This document shows, one piece after another, positions 17,126-25,490 of a stretch of DNA of 64,000 nt. Where the stretch lies: assembly GCF_958304185.1 (NCBI RefSeq), contig NZ_OY284433.1:1612001-1676000 (forward strand), read 5' to 3'. The DNA is from an uncultured Erythrobacter sp. (GTDB lineage: Bacteria > Pseudomonadota > Alphaproteobacteria > Sphingomonadales > Sphingomonadaceae). The stretch's first letter is position 1. Each line of letters starts with the position of its first letter. The translations under genes were made by a program, and so were the position numbers. The notes beneath the pieces were generated by a model. It worked only from the letters and a program-made list of their open reading frames with translations, did no database searches and was not told the DNA's origin.

Positions 17126-19114
17126 TCATGACCCAAGGCGGATTAGCAAATCCTTGAACGCCGGCTCGCCGCGCAAGGGATCAAGCAGCGGATCGCGCGG
17201 GGCCCATAGGAGGCCCGGATCGCCCTCGGCAATCGCGCGGCCCAGCAGCGCCAGCGCCGCCGCCTTGTCGCCCTGCTGCGCCTTGATCTGCGCAAGCTGG
17301 TAGAGCGCGGCATCGCCATATTCGGCGAGGGTCTGATCGAAGGCCTTGGCCGATCCCGCCGCATCGCCCAGCCTGGCGGCGGCGACGGCGGTGGCAGCAA
17401 GGCGAAAAATCGGCGTGCGTTCCTTGCCCGCCAGCGCCAAAGCGCCCGCCGCATCGCCCTGCATCAGCCGCGCGACCGCCATCGCGTAATAGACACTGGC
17501 GAGGGTCGGGTTCAGCTCCAGCGCGCGCTCCATCCGGGTGATGACCTTGGGATAATCATGCGCCAGAAGGGCCACGAAACCCGCCGACCGGAACGCGCGG
17601 GCGTTGAGCGGATCAAGCTCCAGCGCGGTCTCGATGATCTGCCCGGCGCGTTGGTGTTCGGCGCCATAGGAATAGAAGGTCGCGACCTGCCGCAACAGGT
17701 CGCCATCGCCCGCCCCCAGCCGCTCGGCGATCTGGTAGGATGGCAAGGCCGCGGCCCGATTGAGCTGCCCATTGTTGAGCGCAAAGCCGAGCGCGAGGTG
17801 CCCCTGCGCTAGCCGCTTCTCCAGTGCGATGGCCCGCTCGGCGGCGGTGATCGCTTCGGCAAACAGCCGCCGCGTCTCGCCCGCATTGCTGCTTTCGACC
17901 GCCAGGTTGAGCAACATCGTCGCGCGCATCGCATGGGCGGCTGCGTAATCGGGGTCGGCGGCGATGGCGGCGTCGAACTGGGCAAGCCCGCTGCGGTTGG
18001 AATCCCCGCCTGCGCCCAGATCATACAGCGCCATGCCGCGCAGGAATGCCTCATAGGCCTCGACGTTCTGCGTGCCGCCAATCTCGCTTTGTGCGCCAAG
18101 CGATTGCTTGGCCTCGGCGCTGCCAGCGATCTCGGCGACCAGCTCGACGGCCACCGCCTCGGCGATTTCGGATTGCACCGCGAAGACATCTTTCAGCGCG
18201 CTGTCAAAGGATTTGGCCCAGAGCACCTCACCGTCTTCGATCGCGACCAGCTCGGTCGAGACCCGCACCCGATCGGTGTCGCGCTGGACGCCGCCGCGCA
18301 GGATATTGCTCACACCGAGCTTGCGGCCGATGGCGAAGTCATCCTCACCCTCGATCGCGTTGGAGGAGGCGGGGGCGGCCACCTTGAGCCTCGGATTGCG
18401 GGCAAGCACCGCACGCAGTTCGCGCGACAGCCCGTCAGAGAAATACTTCTTGTCCGGATCGCCAGTCTCGTTGCCGAAGGGCAGCACCACCATCGAAATC
18501 GCGGCCGAGGCGGGCGAGCCGAACAACCCGAATTGCCATGCGCCGAGCAGCCCGGCGCCCCCCGCAGCAGCCGCGCCGCCGATCATCAGCGTGCGCCGCG
18601 AGAGCGCCACACCGCCCGCCGGGGACGCTGGCGGCGCTGGGGTTCTTGGGGCTGAAGCAGGGACAGGCGCGGGCGTGGGCGCGGGTGAGGCTGCACCGGC
18701 CTTGGCCCGAACTGCCACCAGAATCCGCGCCGCTTCAGGGCTTTCGGGCGACCCGTCCCAACCGCTGATATCGAGCAGCTGGAACTGCCGGAAGCCGAGC
18801 GGCGCCATCGTCCCGTCAATCGTCAGCGGAACGAGGCATCCCCGCTCGCGTCCGCGCTGCGCCTCGTCCCGCACCCAGTGCGAATTGACCGAGGTTGCCG
18901 ACCACAGCACCACCACGCAGTCGGACGTCTCAAGCGCATTTTCGGTGGTCTGGAGATAGTTCTCCCCGCCCTCCAGCCGCCCGTCCCACCAGGCGTCAAA
19001 TCCGGCCTGTTCCAGCAGGTCGATCACCGGGCGGGCATGGACGAGGTCCGTGCGCGAATAGCTGACGAACAGCACGGGGCGCGGCGGGGCCGGAATGTCG
19101 TCGCCGCTTTCCAC
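17126..19114 (-). CDS. TIR domain - membrane span - TolB-like - TPR protein
   Basis: 662 residues, GTG start with GGGGAGG upstream. Residues 13-135 are a TIR domain: VLFVSYSRTD, GFDAWWDGRLEGG, ALETSDCVVVLWSATSVNSHW and then VRDEAQRG. E84 in W80-V-R-D-E corresponds to the catalytic Glu of NAD-cleaving bacterial TIRs. A Pro/Ala linker (142-168) leads to one membrane span (about 176-197). A TolB-N/FlgO-like domain (207-335; MVVLPFGNETGDPDKKYFSDGL) and TPR-type helices (350-660) follow. The predicted topology puts TIR in the cytoplasm and the rest in the periplasm. Related TolB-TPR proteins often carry a CadC-like winged helix instead. Enzyme activity is not proven. Confidence 0.85.
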   Translation of the reverse strand: MESGDDIPAPPRPVLFVSYSRTDLVHARPVIDLLEQAGFDAWWDGRLEGGENYLQTTENALETSDCVVVLWSATSVNSHWVRDEAQRGRERGCLVPLTIDGTMAPLGFRQFQLLDISGWDGSPESPEAARILVAVRAKAGAASPAPTPAPVPASAPRTPAPPASPAGGVALSRRTLMIGGAAAAGGAGLLGAWQFGLFGSPASAAISMVVLPFGNETGDPDKKYFSDGLSRELRAVLARNPRLKVAAPASSNAIEGEDDFAIGRKLGVSNILRGGVQRDTDRVRVSTELVAIEDGEVLWAKSFDSALKDVFAVQSEIAEAVAVELVAEIAGSAEAKQSLGAQSEIGGTQNVEAYEAFLRGMALYDLGAGGDSNRSGLAQFDAAIAADPDYAAAHAMRATMLLNLAVESSNAGETRRLFAEAITAAERAIALEKRLAQGHLALGFALNNGQLNRAAALPSYQIAERLGAGDGDLLRQVATFYSYGAEHQRAGQIIETALELDPLNARAFRSAGFVALLAHDYPKVITRMERALELNPTLASVYYAMAVARLMQGDAAGALALAGKERTPIFRLAATAVAAARLGDAAGSAKAFDQTLAEYGDAALYQLAQIKAQQGDKAAALALLGRAIAEGDPGLLWAPRDPLLDPLRGEPAFKDLLIRLGS

Positions 19115-19214
19115 TGCCGCTTGCCTCCCCGTTCCGTAAATGCCCAGAGCGCCTTGCTACAGCCAAACAGGGCGTTCCGCCAAGTGATCATGGCGCGGCG
19201 CGCACCAAATCGGC

Positions 19215-19220
19215 TTGACG
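19215..19220 (+). promoter_or_regulatory. Candidate -35 box of the SPFH operon
   Basis: TTGACG is a near-consensus -35 hexamer. Candidate -10 hexamers (TATAAA at 19235-19240, TATGAT at 19241-19246) lie inside the 34-bp dyad downstream, with non-ideal spacers of 14 or 20 bases. Any protein bound to the dyad would block this promoter. Confidence 0.45.
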
Positions 19221-19229
19221 GCCCCAACA

Positions 19230-19263
19230 TATGATATAAATATGATATCGTAATTATATCGTA
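19230..19263 (+). promoter_or_regulatory. AT-rich tandem/dyad operator before the SPFH-RHH operon
   Basis: TATGATAT occurs at 19230-19237 and 19241-19248, 11 bases apart. Its near inverse ATATCGTA occurs at 19245-19252 and 19256-19263, also 11 apart. Together they make a 34-bp imperfect dyad (14 of 17 positions match) centred on GATATC. Short subsites repeated at one helical turn are how ribbon-helix-helix repressors bind, and the second gene of this operon encodes an RHH-like protein. The site ends 14 bases before the first start codon. Autorepression is the natural inference. Confidence 0.6.
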
Positions 19264-19277
19264 CTTGGAGATTCGTC

Positions 19278-20180
19278 ATGTCCTCTGCTGAACCCTATGC
19301 GCTCAATCGCAGCCGCGAATTCGCGGCCCTGACCCAGAGCGGCTATGTCATGTTGCTGGTCAGCCTGGTGCTGGTCGCTGCGGCGGTGTTGCTGTTCATC
19401 AGCGCCGTGGCCCCGGAACAGGTCAGCGGGCTGCGGATGATCGGGGCGATCATCACCGGCTTTATCGGCCTGCTGATCCTTTGTGGCTTCTACATGGTCA
19501 ACCCCAATGAAGCCGCAGCGATCCAACTGTTCGGCGCCTACAAGGGCACCGACCGCAACGAAGGCTTGCGCTGGGTGCTGCCGTGGCTGACCCGCAGCAA
19601 GATCGCGGTGCGCGCAAACAACGTCATCTCGCAGACCATCAAGGTCAATGATGCGCGCGGCAACCCGATCGAGATGGGCGCGCAGGTCGTCTGGCGCGTC
19701 ACCGACACGGCGCAGGCGCTGTTCGACGTCGATGACTACCGCGAATTCGTCAACGCCCAGATCGAAGCTGCGGTGCGCTCCATCGGCTCGCGCTACCCCT
19801 ATGACGATATCGAGCACCTTGAGATCACCCTGCGCGGCAATCACGAGGAAGTCGGCATCGAACTGCGCGCTGCCTTGATCGAGCGGCTGACGGTTGCCGG
19901 GATCACGGTGGACGAATGCGGCCTGACCCACCTCGCCTATGCCCCCGAGATTGCGGGTGCGATGCTGCGCCGTCAGCAGGCCGAAGCGGTGATCTCTGCG
20001 CGCAAGAAGCTGGTCGAAGGCGCGGTGACGATGGTCGAGATGGCGCTCGCCCAGCTGAGCGAACGCGGCGTCGTGAACCTTGATGACGAACGCAAAGCGG
20101 CGATGGTGTCGAACCTGATGGTGGTTTTGTGCGGGGAGCGGGATACGCAGCCGGTGGTGAACGCAGGCAGCCTCTACTGA
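19278..20180 (+). CDS. SPFH (band 7/stomatin-like) membrane protein
   Basis: 300 residues. Two spans at about 23-44 and 52-74 are followed by an SPFH domain: MVNPNEAAAIQLFGAYKGTD, EGLRWVLPW, KIAVRANNVISQTIKVNDARGNPIEMGAQVVWRVTDTAQAL and the C-terminal helical part AGAMLRRQQAEAVISARKKLVEGAV. SPFH proteins form large membrane-associated oligomers and often scaffold proteases or lipid domains. No NfeD partner is present. The next gene begins 7 bases after the stop, so the three small genes here read as one operon under the AT-rich operator. The start ATG has TTGGAG upstream. Confidence 0.9.
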   Translation: MSSAEPYALNRSREFAALTQSGYVMLLVSLVLVAAAVLLFISAVAPEQVSGLRMIGAIITGFIGLLILCGFYMVNPNEAAAIQLFGAYKGTDRNEGLRWVLPWLTRSKIAVRANNVISQTIKVNDARGNPIEMGAQVVWRVTDTAQALFDVDDYREFVNAQIEAAVRSIGSRYPYDDIEHLEITLRGNHEEVGIELRAALIERLTVAGITVDECGLTHLAYAPEIAGAMLRRQQAEAVISARKKLVEGAVTMVEMALAQLSERGVVNLDDERKAAMVSNLMVVLCGERDTQPVVNAGSLY

Positions 20181-20187
20181 CCCTGCC

Positions 20188-20403
20188 ATGCCCGCCAAGA
20201 AAGCCTTTCCCCTGCGCCTCGATCCGGCGCTGCACGATGCGGTCCAGCGGCTCGCCGATGCCGAGCTGCGCAGCGTGAACGCCGAGATCGAGGTGCTGTT
20301 GCGCGAGGCGCTGGGCCGGCGCGGGGTGAAGGTGGCGCGCAGCGAAGCGCCGCGGCGCGGACGGCCGCCGGGCACCGCCCCAGAAGGAGATAGCGATGCG
20401 TGA
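20188..20403 (+). CDS. Small ribbon-helix-helix (Arc/CopG-like) protein
   Basis: 71 residues. KAFPLRLDPALHDAVQRLAD gives the beta-strand followed by helix A, then AELRSVNAEIEVLLREAL gives helix B with the SxN/S-E-I-E-x-L-L-R-E-A pattern of Arc-type and FitA-type RHH proteins. The basic tail (RRGVKVARS and RRGRPPG) resembles an AT-hook and could add minor-groove contact with AT-rich DNA. It is a probable autorepressor acting at 19230-19263. No toxin partner is recognisable, although Arc-like proteins can be antitoxins. Its last 8 bases overlap the next gene. Confidence 0.75.
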   Translation: MPAKKAFPLRLDPALHDAVQRLADAELRSVNAEIEVLLREALGRRGVKVARSEAPRRGRPPGTAPEGDSDA

Positions 20404-20719
20404 ACAGGACAAGCCCTTCGTGATGTATCGGCGCGGGCCGTGGAATTTCACCATCATGCCGCGCGGGAAAGCCGGGTGGACACAGTTCGGCGTGTGGATG
20501 GCCGTGTTCGCGGTGCCGACCATTGCCTTCGCCATCTATGGGGAAAGCCTCAAAGGTCGCCCGGAATTCTGGGCCGCACTGGCGCTCTATCTCGCGGCAA
20601 CGCTGGTCTGGAGCCTTGCGAGCATCCGCTGGATGAAGGCCCGCGCCGAGGTGATCGATGTCGAAAAGCTGCTCCGCCAGCAGCGCGAGGCCGAGCGCAA
20701 GCAGCGGCGCGGCGGCTAG
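20396..20719 (+). CDS. Small two-span membrane protein, unknown function
   Basis: 107 residues with two predicted spans (about 29-49, FGVWMAVFAVPTIAFAIYG, and 58-77, FWAALALYLAATLVWSLASI) and a basic, coiled C-terminus (VEKLLRQQREAERKQRRGG). I do not recognise a family. The ATG overlaps the end of the RHH gene by 8 bases, so translation is probably coupled. As third gene of the SPFH operon it may associate with the SPFH oligomer. Confidence 0.65.
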   Translation: MREQDKPFVMYRRGPWNFTIMPRGKAGWTQFGVWMAVFAVPTIAFAIYGESLKGRPEFWAALALYLAATLVWSLASIRWMKARAEVIDVEKLLRQQREAERKQRRGG

Positions 20720-20751
20720 GAACGCTGTCCAGCCAGCCGCGTTGGTCACAC

Positions 20752-21726
20752 ATGGTCGCTCGCCCGCTGATTGTGTCATTGCTGCCGCTCGTGCTTGCGG
20801 GCCCGGCCTATGCCGTGGCCGCGCAGGAGCCTGTGCCGGTTCAGACAGCCCCGCCCACAGTCCCACTACCGGAAGAGCTGGTGCTGGAAGGCGACAACAT
20901 CATCACCGTCATGGTCAACGGCACGCCGCTGCGGCTTGAGGTTGATGCCGACAGCTTCGGGCCGCCGGTGATCAACAGCGAAGTCGCCGCGCGGCTGGGA
21001 CTCGTTGCCGAGACGCGGCGCGGCTGGCGCTTTGGCAATGTTGTGGTCGAAGGGGTGAGCGCGTTGCAGCTGGTCGATTTCGGCAGCGGCCCGCTCGCCA
21101 AGACGATCAGCTGGGCCGAACGCTTCGCCTCGCGCAAGGCGGACGGCGTGATCGGCGTCCACCAGCTGCCCTATGCCCGCGTGACCTTCAGGCTCGCCCC
21201 GCCGGTGGAAGGGGAAACCGTGCAGCGCTTCCCGTTGAAGCGCAGCGGGAGCGAGGCCGAGGCGCGGCTTGGCACCGAAGTGGTGGTCGGCGAGAAGACG
21301 CTGATGATGATCTTCGCGCTCAAGCGGGCCGAAAACCTGATCACCGCGCCCACCGCCAATTTCATCGCCACCCATCAGGACGGCGGGTTCGAGCCTGGAT
21401 CGGACGGGACAGCGATCATGAACTTCGCGGTCGAGCGCCCAACCCGGATGATGCGCATCGCCGAACCGATCATGCTGGGCGATCTGGTGGTCGATCGCTT
21501 TGCGGTGCGGGTGGAGGATTATGGCGATCCCAAACGGGTCGGCGAGATCGGCGAGAATGACCCGCGCTTCGACAAAAGCCAGATCCTCGTCAGCCGCCGC
21601 AAGGGACGGGGGAGGCCTGACCTCCTCACCCGGCTGGGCCGCGACCAGATCAGCCATTGTTCGCGCATCACCTACGACATTGCGGCCAGCGAAATCAGCC
21701 TGAGCTGCGGCCCGGCGCCTGAGTAA
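20752..21726 (+). CDS. Secreted protein with degenerate retropepsin-like domains
   Basis: 324 residues with a signal peptide (1-24, LVLAGPAYAVAAQ). The segment IITVMVNGTPLRLEVDADSFGPPVINSEVAARLGL has the strand-loop-strand layout of retropepsin-like aspartic proteases (V-x-V-N-G-x-P-x-x-F-x-V-D-T-G-A), but the catalytic D-T-G is replaced by D-A-D. A second half (RPTRMMRIAEPIMLGDLVVDRFAVRVEDYG) resembles the paired lobe. It is therefore likely inactive as a protease, or a binding protein with that fold. No clear ribosome-binding site is seen. It is 32 bp from the SPFH operon and may be its fourth gene. Confidence 0.55.
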   Translation: MVARPLIVSLLPLVLAGPAYAVAAQEPVPVQTAPPTVPLPEELVLEGDNIITVMVNGTPLRLEVDADSFGPPVINSEVAARLGLVAETRRGWRFGNVVVEGVSALQLVDFGSGPLAKTISWAERFASRKADGVIGVHQLPYARVTFRLAPPVEGETVQRFPLKRSGSEAEARLGTEVVVGEKTLMMIFALKRAENLITAPTANFIATHQDGGFEPGSDGTAIMNFAVERPTRMMRIAEPIMLGDLVVDRFAVRVEDYGDPKRVGEIGENDPRFDKSQILVSRRKGRGRPDLLTRLGRDQISHCSRITYDIAASEISLSCGPAPE

Positions 21727-21840
21727 TCTGCGGCCCGCGTGACAGAGTGGACGTAACGGCTAGGCGAGTGAGCATGGCAGCTTTCGCTAGATCGCTGAAG
21801 AAGCCTGTCGGTCGGCTAGCGATCCCATTGCTGCAATCAC

Positions 21841-21922
21841 CGTCACCCCAGCGAAAGCTGGGGCCTAGGGCCACAAAATGCAGTGCTTGGCGCCCTAGGT
21901 CCCAGCTTTCGCTGGGATGACG
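21841..21922. repeat. Palindromic repeat, family B
   Basis: CGTCACCCCAGCGAAAGCTG at the left edge is mirrored by CAGCTTTCGCTGGGATGACG at the right, with inner CCTAGGG and CCCTAGG. A second copy lies at 48677-48758. The 234-bp gap between the neighbouring genes holds nothing else I can recognise. Confidence 0.8.
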
Positions 21923-21961
21923 AACGCGGACATCACGCAGATCTGAAGCACCCTAAAGTGG

Positions 21962-22522
21962 TCAGACCTTCGCGTGTTCCGCGCGCGCCAACTCATGCAG
22001 CCAGTCAGCGTGGCGCGGGGCCTTTTTGGTCTGCGACCATTCCTCCAGCATCACCGGCGCGACGCGGGCGAGTTCTGCATATTGCTCCTTCGTGCCGATA
22101 TCCGCGGCCAGTTCCACGCGGTGGCCGTTAGGATCAAAGAAGTAGATCGACTTGAAGATGCCGTGATGCGTCGGGCCGAGCACGGCGATCCCCTCAGCCT
22201 CGATATGCGCCTTGGCGGCGAGCAGCGCGGCCTCCGAAGGCACCTTCAGCGCGAGGTGTTGCACCCATGCAGGCGTGTTCGGGTCCTTACCCATCTCCGG
22301 CTGGTTCGGCAGCTCGAAGAAGGCGAGGATGTTGCCGTTCCCCGCATCGAGGAAGATGTGCATGTAGGGATCATATTCGCCCGTGGAGGGCACGTGATCC
22401 TCGGCAAAGGCGGTGGTGTAGGTCATGCCGAGCACGCGGGCATACCACTCCACGGTCTCTGCCGCGTCCTTGCAGCGGTAGGCGGCGTGGTGGATGCCTG
22501 ACAGGGCAACGGGGTGGGTCAT
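21962..22522 (-). CDS. VOC (glyoxalase/dioxygenase superfamily) protein
   Basis: 186 residues. Two beta-alpha-beta-beta-beta modules are visible: SGIHHAAYRCKDAAETVEWYARVLGM, then WVQHLALKVPS and FFDPNGHRVELAAD. Putative metal ligands are H11 or H12, the His of QHLAL and the Glu of RVEL, so a metal site is plausible. The start at MTHPVALSG follows the end of the repeat in the longer frame. It is downstream of hppD on the same strand with a palindromic repeat between them, and could serve aromatic catabolism, but the substrate is unknown. Confidence 0.8.
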   Translation of the reverse strand: MTHPVALSGIHHAAYRCKDAAETVEWYARVLGMTYTTAFAEDHVPSTGEYDPYMHIFLDAGNGNILAFFELPNQPEMGKDPNTPAWVQHLALKVPSEAALLAAKAHIEAEGIAVLGPTHHGIFKSIYFFDPNGHRVELAADIGTKEQYAELARVAPVMLEEWSQTKKAPRHADWLHELARAEHAKV

Positions 22523-22542
22523 GATCCTGCACTCCAAATATT

Positions 22543-22633
22543 CGTCATGCTGAACTTGTTTCAGCATCCATCGAGCCGCCGTGAGCCCTGCTCGATGCCG
22601 AGGGATGGACCCTGAAAAAAGTTCAGCATGACG
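22543..22633. repeat. Palindromic repeat, family C
   Basis: CGTCATGCTGAAC (22543-22555) pairs with GTTCAGCATGACG (22621-22633); inner parts CATCCATCG and GGGATGG partly pair. A related half copy (TTCAGGATGACGG) lies at 135-147. It lies between hppD and the VOC gene. Confidence 0.75.
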
Positions 22634-22644
22634 GAGAGGCGAAC

Positions 22645-23769
<1,125 letters not shown>

Positions 23770-23790
23770 CGGTTCCGTCCTCGCTGGCGA

Positions 23791-23812
23791 GATAGTTTCA
23801 ATTGAAACCATC
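23791..23812 (-). promoter_or_regulatory. Palindromic operator upstream of hppD
   Basis: A perfect 14-bp palindrome GTTTCAATTGAAAC is extended to 22 bp with only one further mismatched pair (GAT..ATC flanks). It lies 22-43 bases before the hppD start codon, over the expected promoter or start of transcription. The size and symmetry fit a MarR-type dimer. No MarR gene is in the window, so the regulator is unknown. Confidence 0.55.
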
Positions 23813-23844
23813 TACCGCAAATGGGCGATTCGCGCAAGCAATTG

Positions 23845-23932
23845 CCCTTCCCCTTGGGGAAGGGTTGGGATGGGGGTTCGACTTCTCGTCGGGCAGAGCC
23901 CCCACCCCGAGCCCCTCCCCGCGGGGAGGGGA
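23845..23932. repeat. C/G-run palindromic repeat, family D
   Basis: Local hairpins CCCTTCCCCTTGGGGAAGGG and CCCCTCCCCGCGGGGAGGGG lie at the two ends, with GGATGGGGG and CCCCCACCCC between them as outer pairing arms. A related element lies at 48829-48952. It fills most of the gap between hppD and the thiolase-like gene. Confidence 0.7.
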
Positions 23933-23951
23933 GTCTGGTTGGCGCGGACGG

Positions 23952-25490
23952 CTAACCTGGGATCACGCCGACGTTCCGCCCGCGCTCGTCCTGCGTCAGG
24001 GTGAGGCGCTTGCCGAACGGTTCGCCGCTCTCAAAGGCCGCTGCGGTGGCGGCGTTCGACAGGTCGGCATTCCCCACCACTCGCTCGCCCGCGTCCGAGC
24101 GGCCAATGAAGATCGCCTCGGCACCCTTGGGGCTGCGGTTGATCGTGTAGGTCTCGACCCTCGCGGCATCGACCGGCCCGCGCGCGACTGGCACCTTATC
24201 GGTCGCCTTGGGGAGCACGGCGAAGCGGTCTTTGGCGCTCCAATCGGCGGGCGTCGTGGAGTAAATGCCGGTGGCATATTTGCTCATCCACCCGCCATTC
24301 GCGCCCACCAGTGCGAAGCTGCCCCGGTCGCCGCGCACGCGCTGCACCGCTTCGGCGATGGCGTGGGCCGAGTAGTTGTTCCCCGCCCCGCCGAAGAACG
24401 GCAAGCCGCCCGTCAGCGTCAGCCCACGCGGGTCATCGACGCTGAGGCCAAAGTGGTCGCACTGGTTGAACACCGGGATCGCGAAGCAGGAATAGAAGTC
24501 GATGTAGCGCATCTCTGCCATGCCCTTCCCCGCCCGCGCCAGCGCCGCATCGACACTGGCGAGCGAAGCCGGGTTGCCCGCCAGATCGGGCCGCTGCGAC
24601 AGCTTCAGCTCGGTCGCGGCGGTGACGGCGTGGATGTGCACCCACTTGTCCTCGGGCACGCCCAAGGCGCGGGCGAGACCAGCGCTGGCGACGATGATCG
24701 CGGCGGCCTGGTTCACCTGATCGCGGGCGACGGTCATGCGCGGATAGGGTTCCGCGACGATGCGGTTGCGATCGGTGACGGTCGCCAGCTCCTCCGCGCT
24801 GCGCTCAACCGGAGCGGCGGAATGCGGATTAGCCGCCGCGACCTTGGTGAAAGGCGCAAACAGCTTGCCGATTTCGCGGCGGTAGTCCTCAAGCCCCAGC
24901 CCGAGCTTATGCCGCCGGGCATTCTCCGCCAGCGCATAGAGCGGAATCGCCCCGCTTGCGCCATGCGCGAACAGCACCGGTTCCATCAGTTCCTCGACCC
25001 CGAAGCCCTGATCCTCGAACTCGCCGCCGATCGCTTCCGACCAGTCGGGGATGTCGCCCTTCGCGGTCAGCGCGAGCACGGTCGAGATTGCCTCACTGCC
25101 GACGATCACCGCGCACTGGCTCTCCCCCGCCGCGATGGCAGAAGCAAACTCGCCCACCAGCTGCTGGTTGGTTTGCCCGCCCGTGGTGGTGAGGATCGCC
25201 CGCGCCGGGTTCGCCCCAACCCGCTTGGCAATCGCGCGCGGCACATTGTCCGCCGCACCGAACGGCGGCTTGCGATCAGGCCGCGACATCTCGAACGCGC
25301 GGATCGCGGCGAGGGTGTCGATGGCCTGCGCCACATCACCACTCGCGCCGCTATCCGCAATCGCCGCCGCCAGCGCCTTGCCGCCCAAGTCCATATAGGA
25401 GAGGGCGGCATAGCCGGGCTCGCCCACCCTCTCCGAATATTGGCCCACCCCGATGATGACCGGGGTGTTGTCCGGGACGTTAGTCGACAA
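23952..25490 (-). CDS. Thiolase-fold acetyl-CoA acetyltransferase-like protein (SCP2-type)
   Basis: 512 residues, longer than standard thiolases because of a C-terminal add-on domain (about 420-512). It has thiolase-fold marks such as VIIGVGQYSERV, IDFYSCFAIPVFNQ and TGGLPFFGGAGNNYSAHAI. Where ordinary thiolases have the nucleophilic Cys, this reads ARAILTTTGGQTNQQLV, so Cys is replaced by Thr; this is a known feature of the subfamily, whose reaction is not settled. It overlaps the upstream thiolase by 11 bp, so the two are translationally linked. A role in beta-oxidation or sterol/acyl-CoA breakdown is inferred from the neighbours. Confidence 0.8.
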   Translation of the reverse strand: MSTNVPDNTPVIIGVGQYSERVGEPGYAALSYMDLGGKALAAAIADSGASGDVAQAIDTLAAIRAFEMSRPDRKPPFGAADNVPRAIAKRVGANPARAILTTTGGQTNQQLVGEFASAIAAGESQCAVIVGSEAISTVLALTAKGDIPDWSEAIGGEFEDQGFGVEELMEPVLFAHGASGAIPLYALAENARRHKLGLGLEDYRREIGKLFAPFTKVAAANPHSAAPVERSAEELATVTDRNRIVAEPYPRMTVARDQVNQAAAIIVASAGLARALGVPEDKWVHIHAVTAATELKLSQRPDLAGNPASLASVDAALARAGKGMAEMRYIDFYSCFAIPVFNQCDHFGLSVDDPRGLTLTGGLPFFGGAGNNYSAHAIAEAVQRVRGDRGSFALVGANGGWMSKYATGIYSTTPADWSAKDRFAVLPKATDKVPVARGPVDAARVETYTINRSPKGAEAIFIGRSDAGERVVGNADLSNAATAAAFESGEPFGKRLTLTQDERGRNVGVIPG

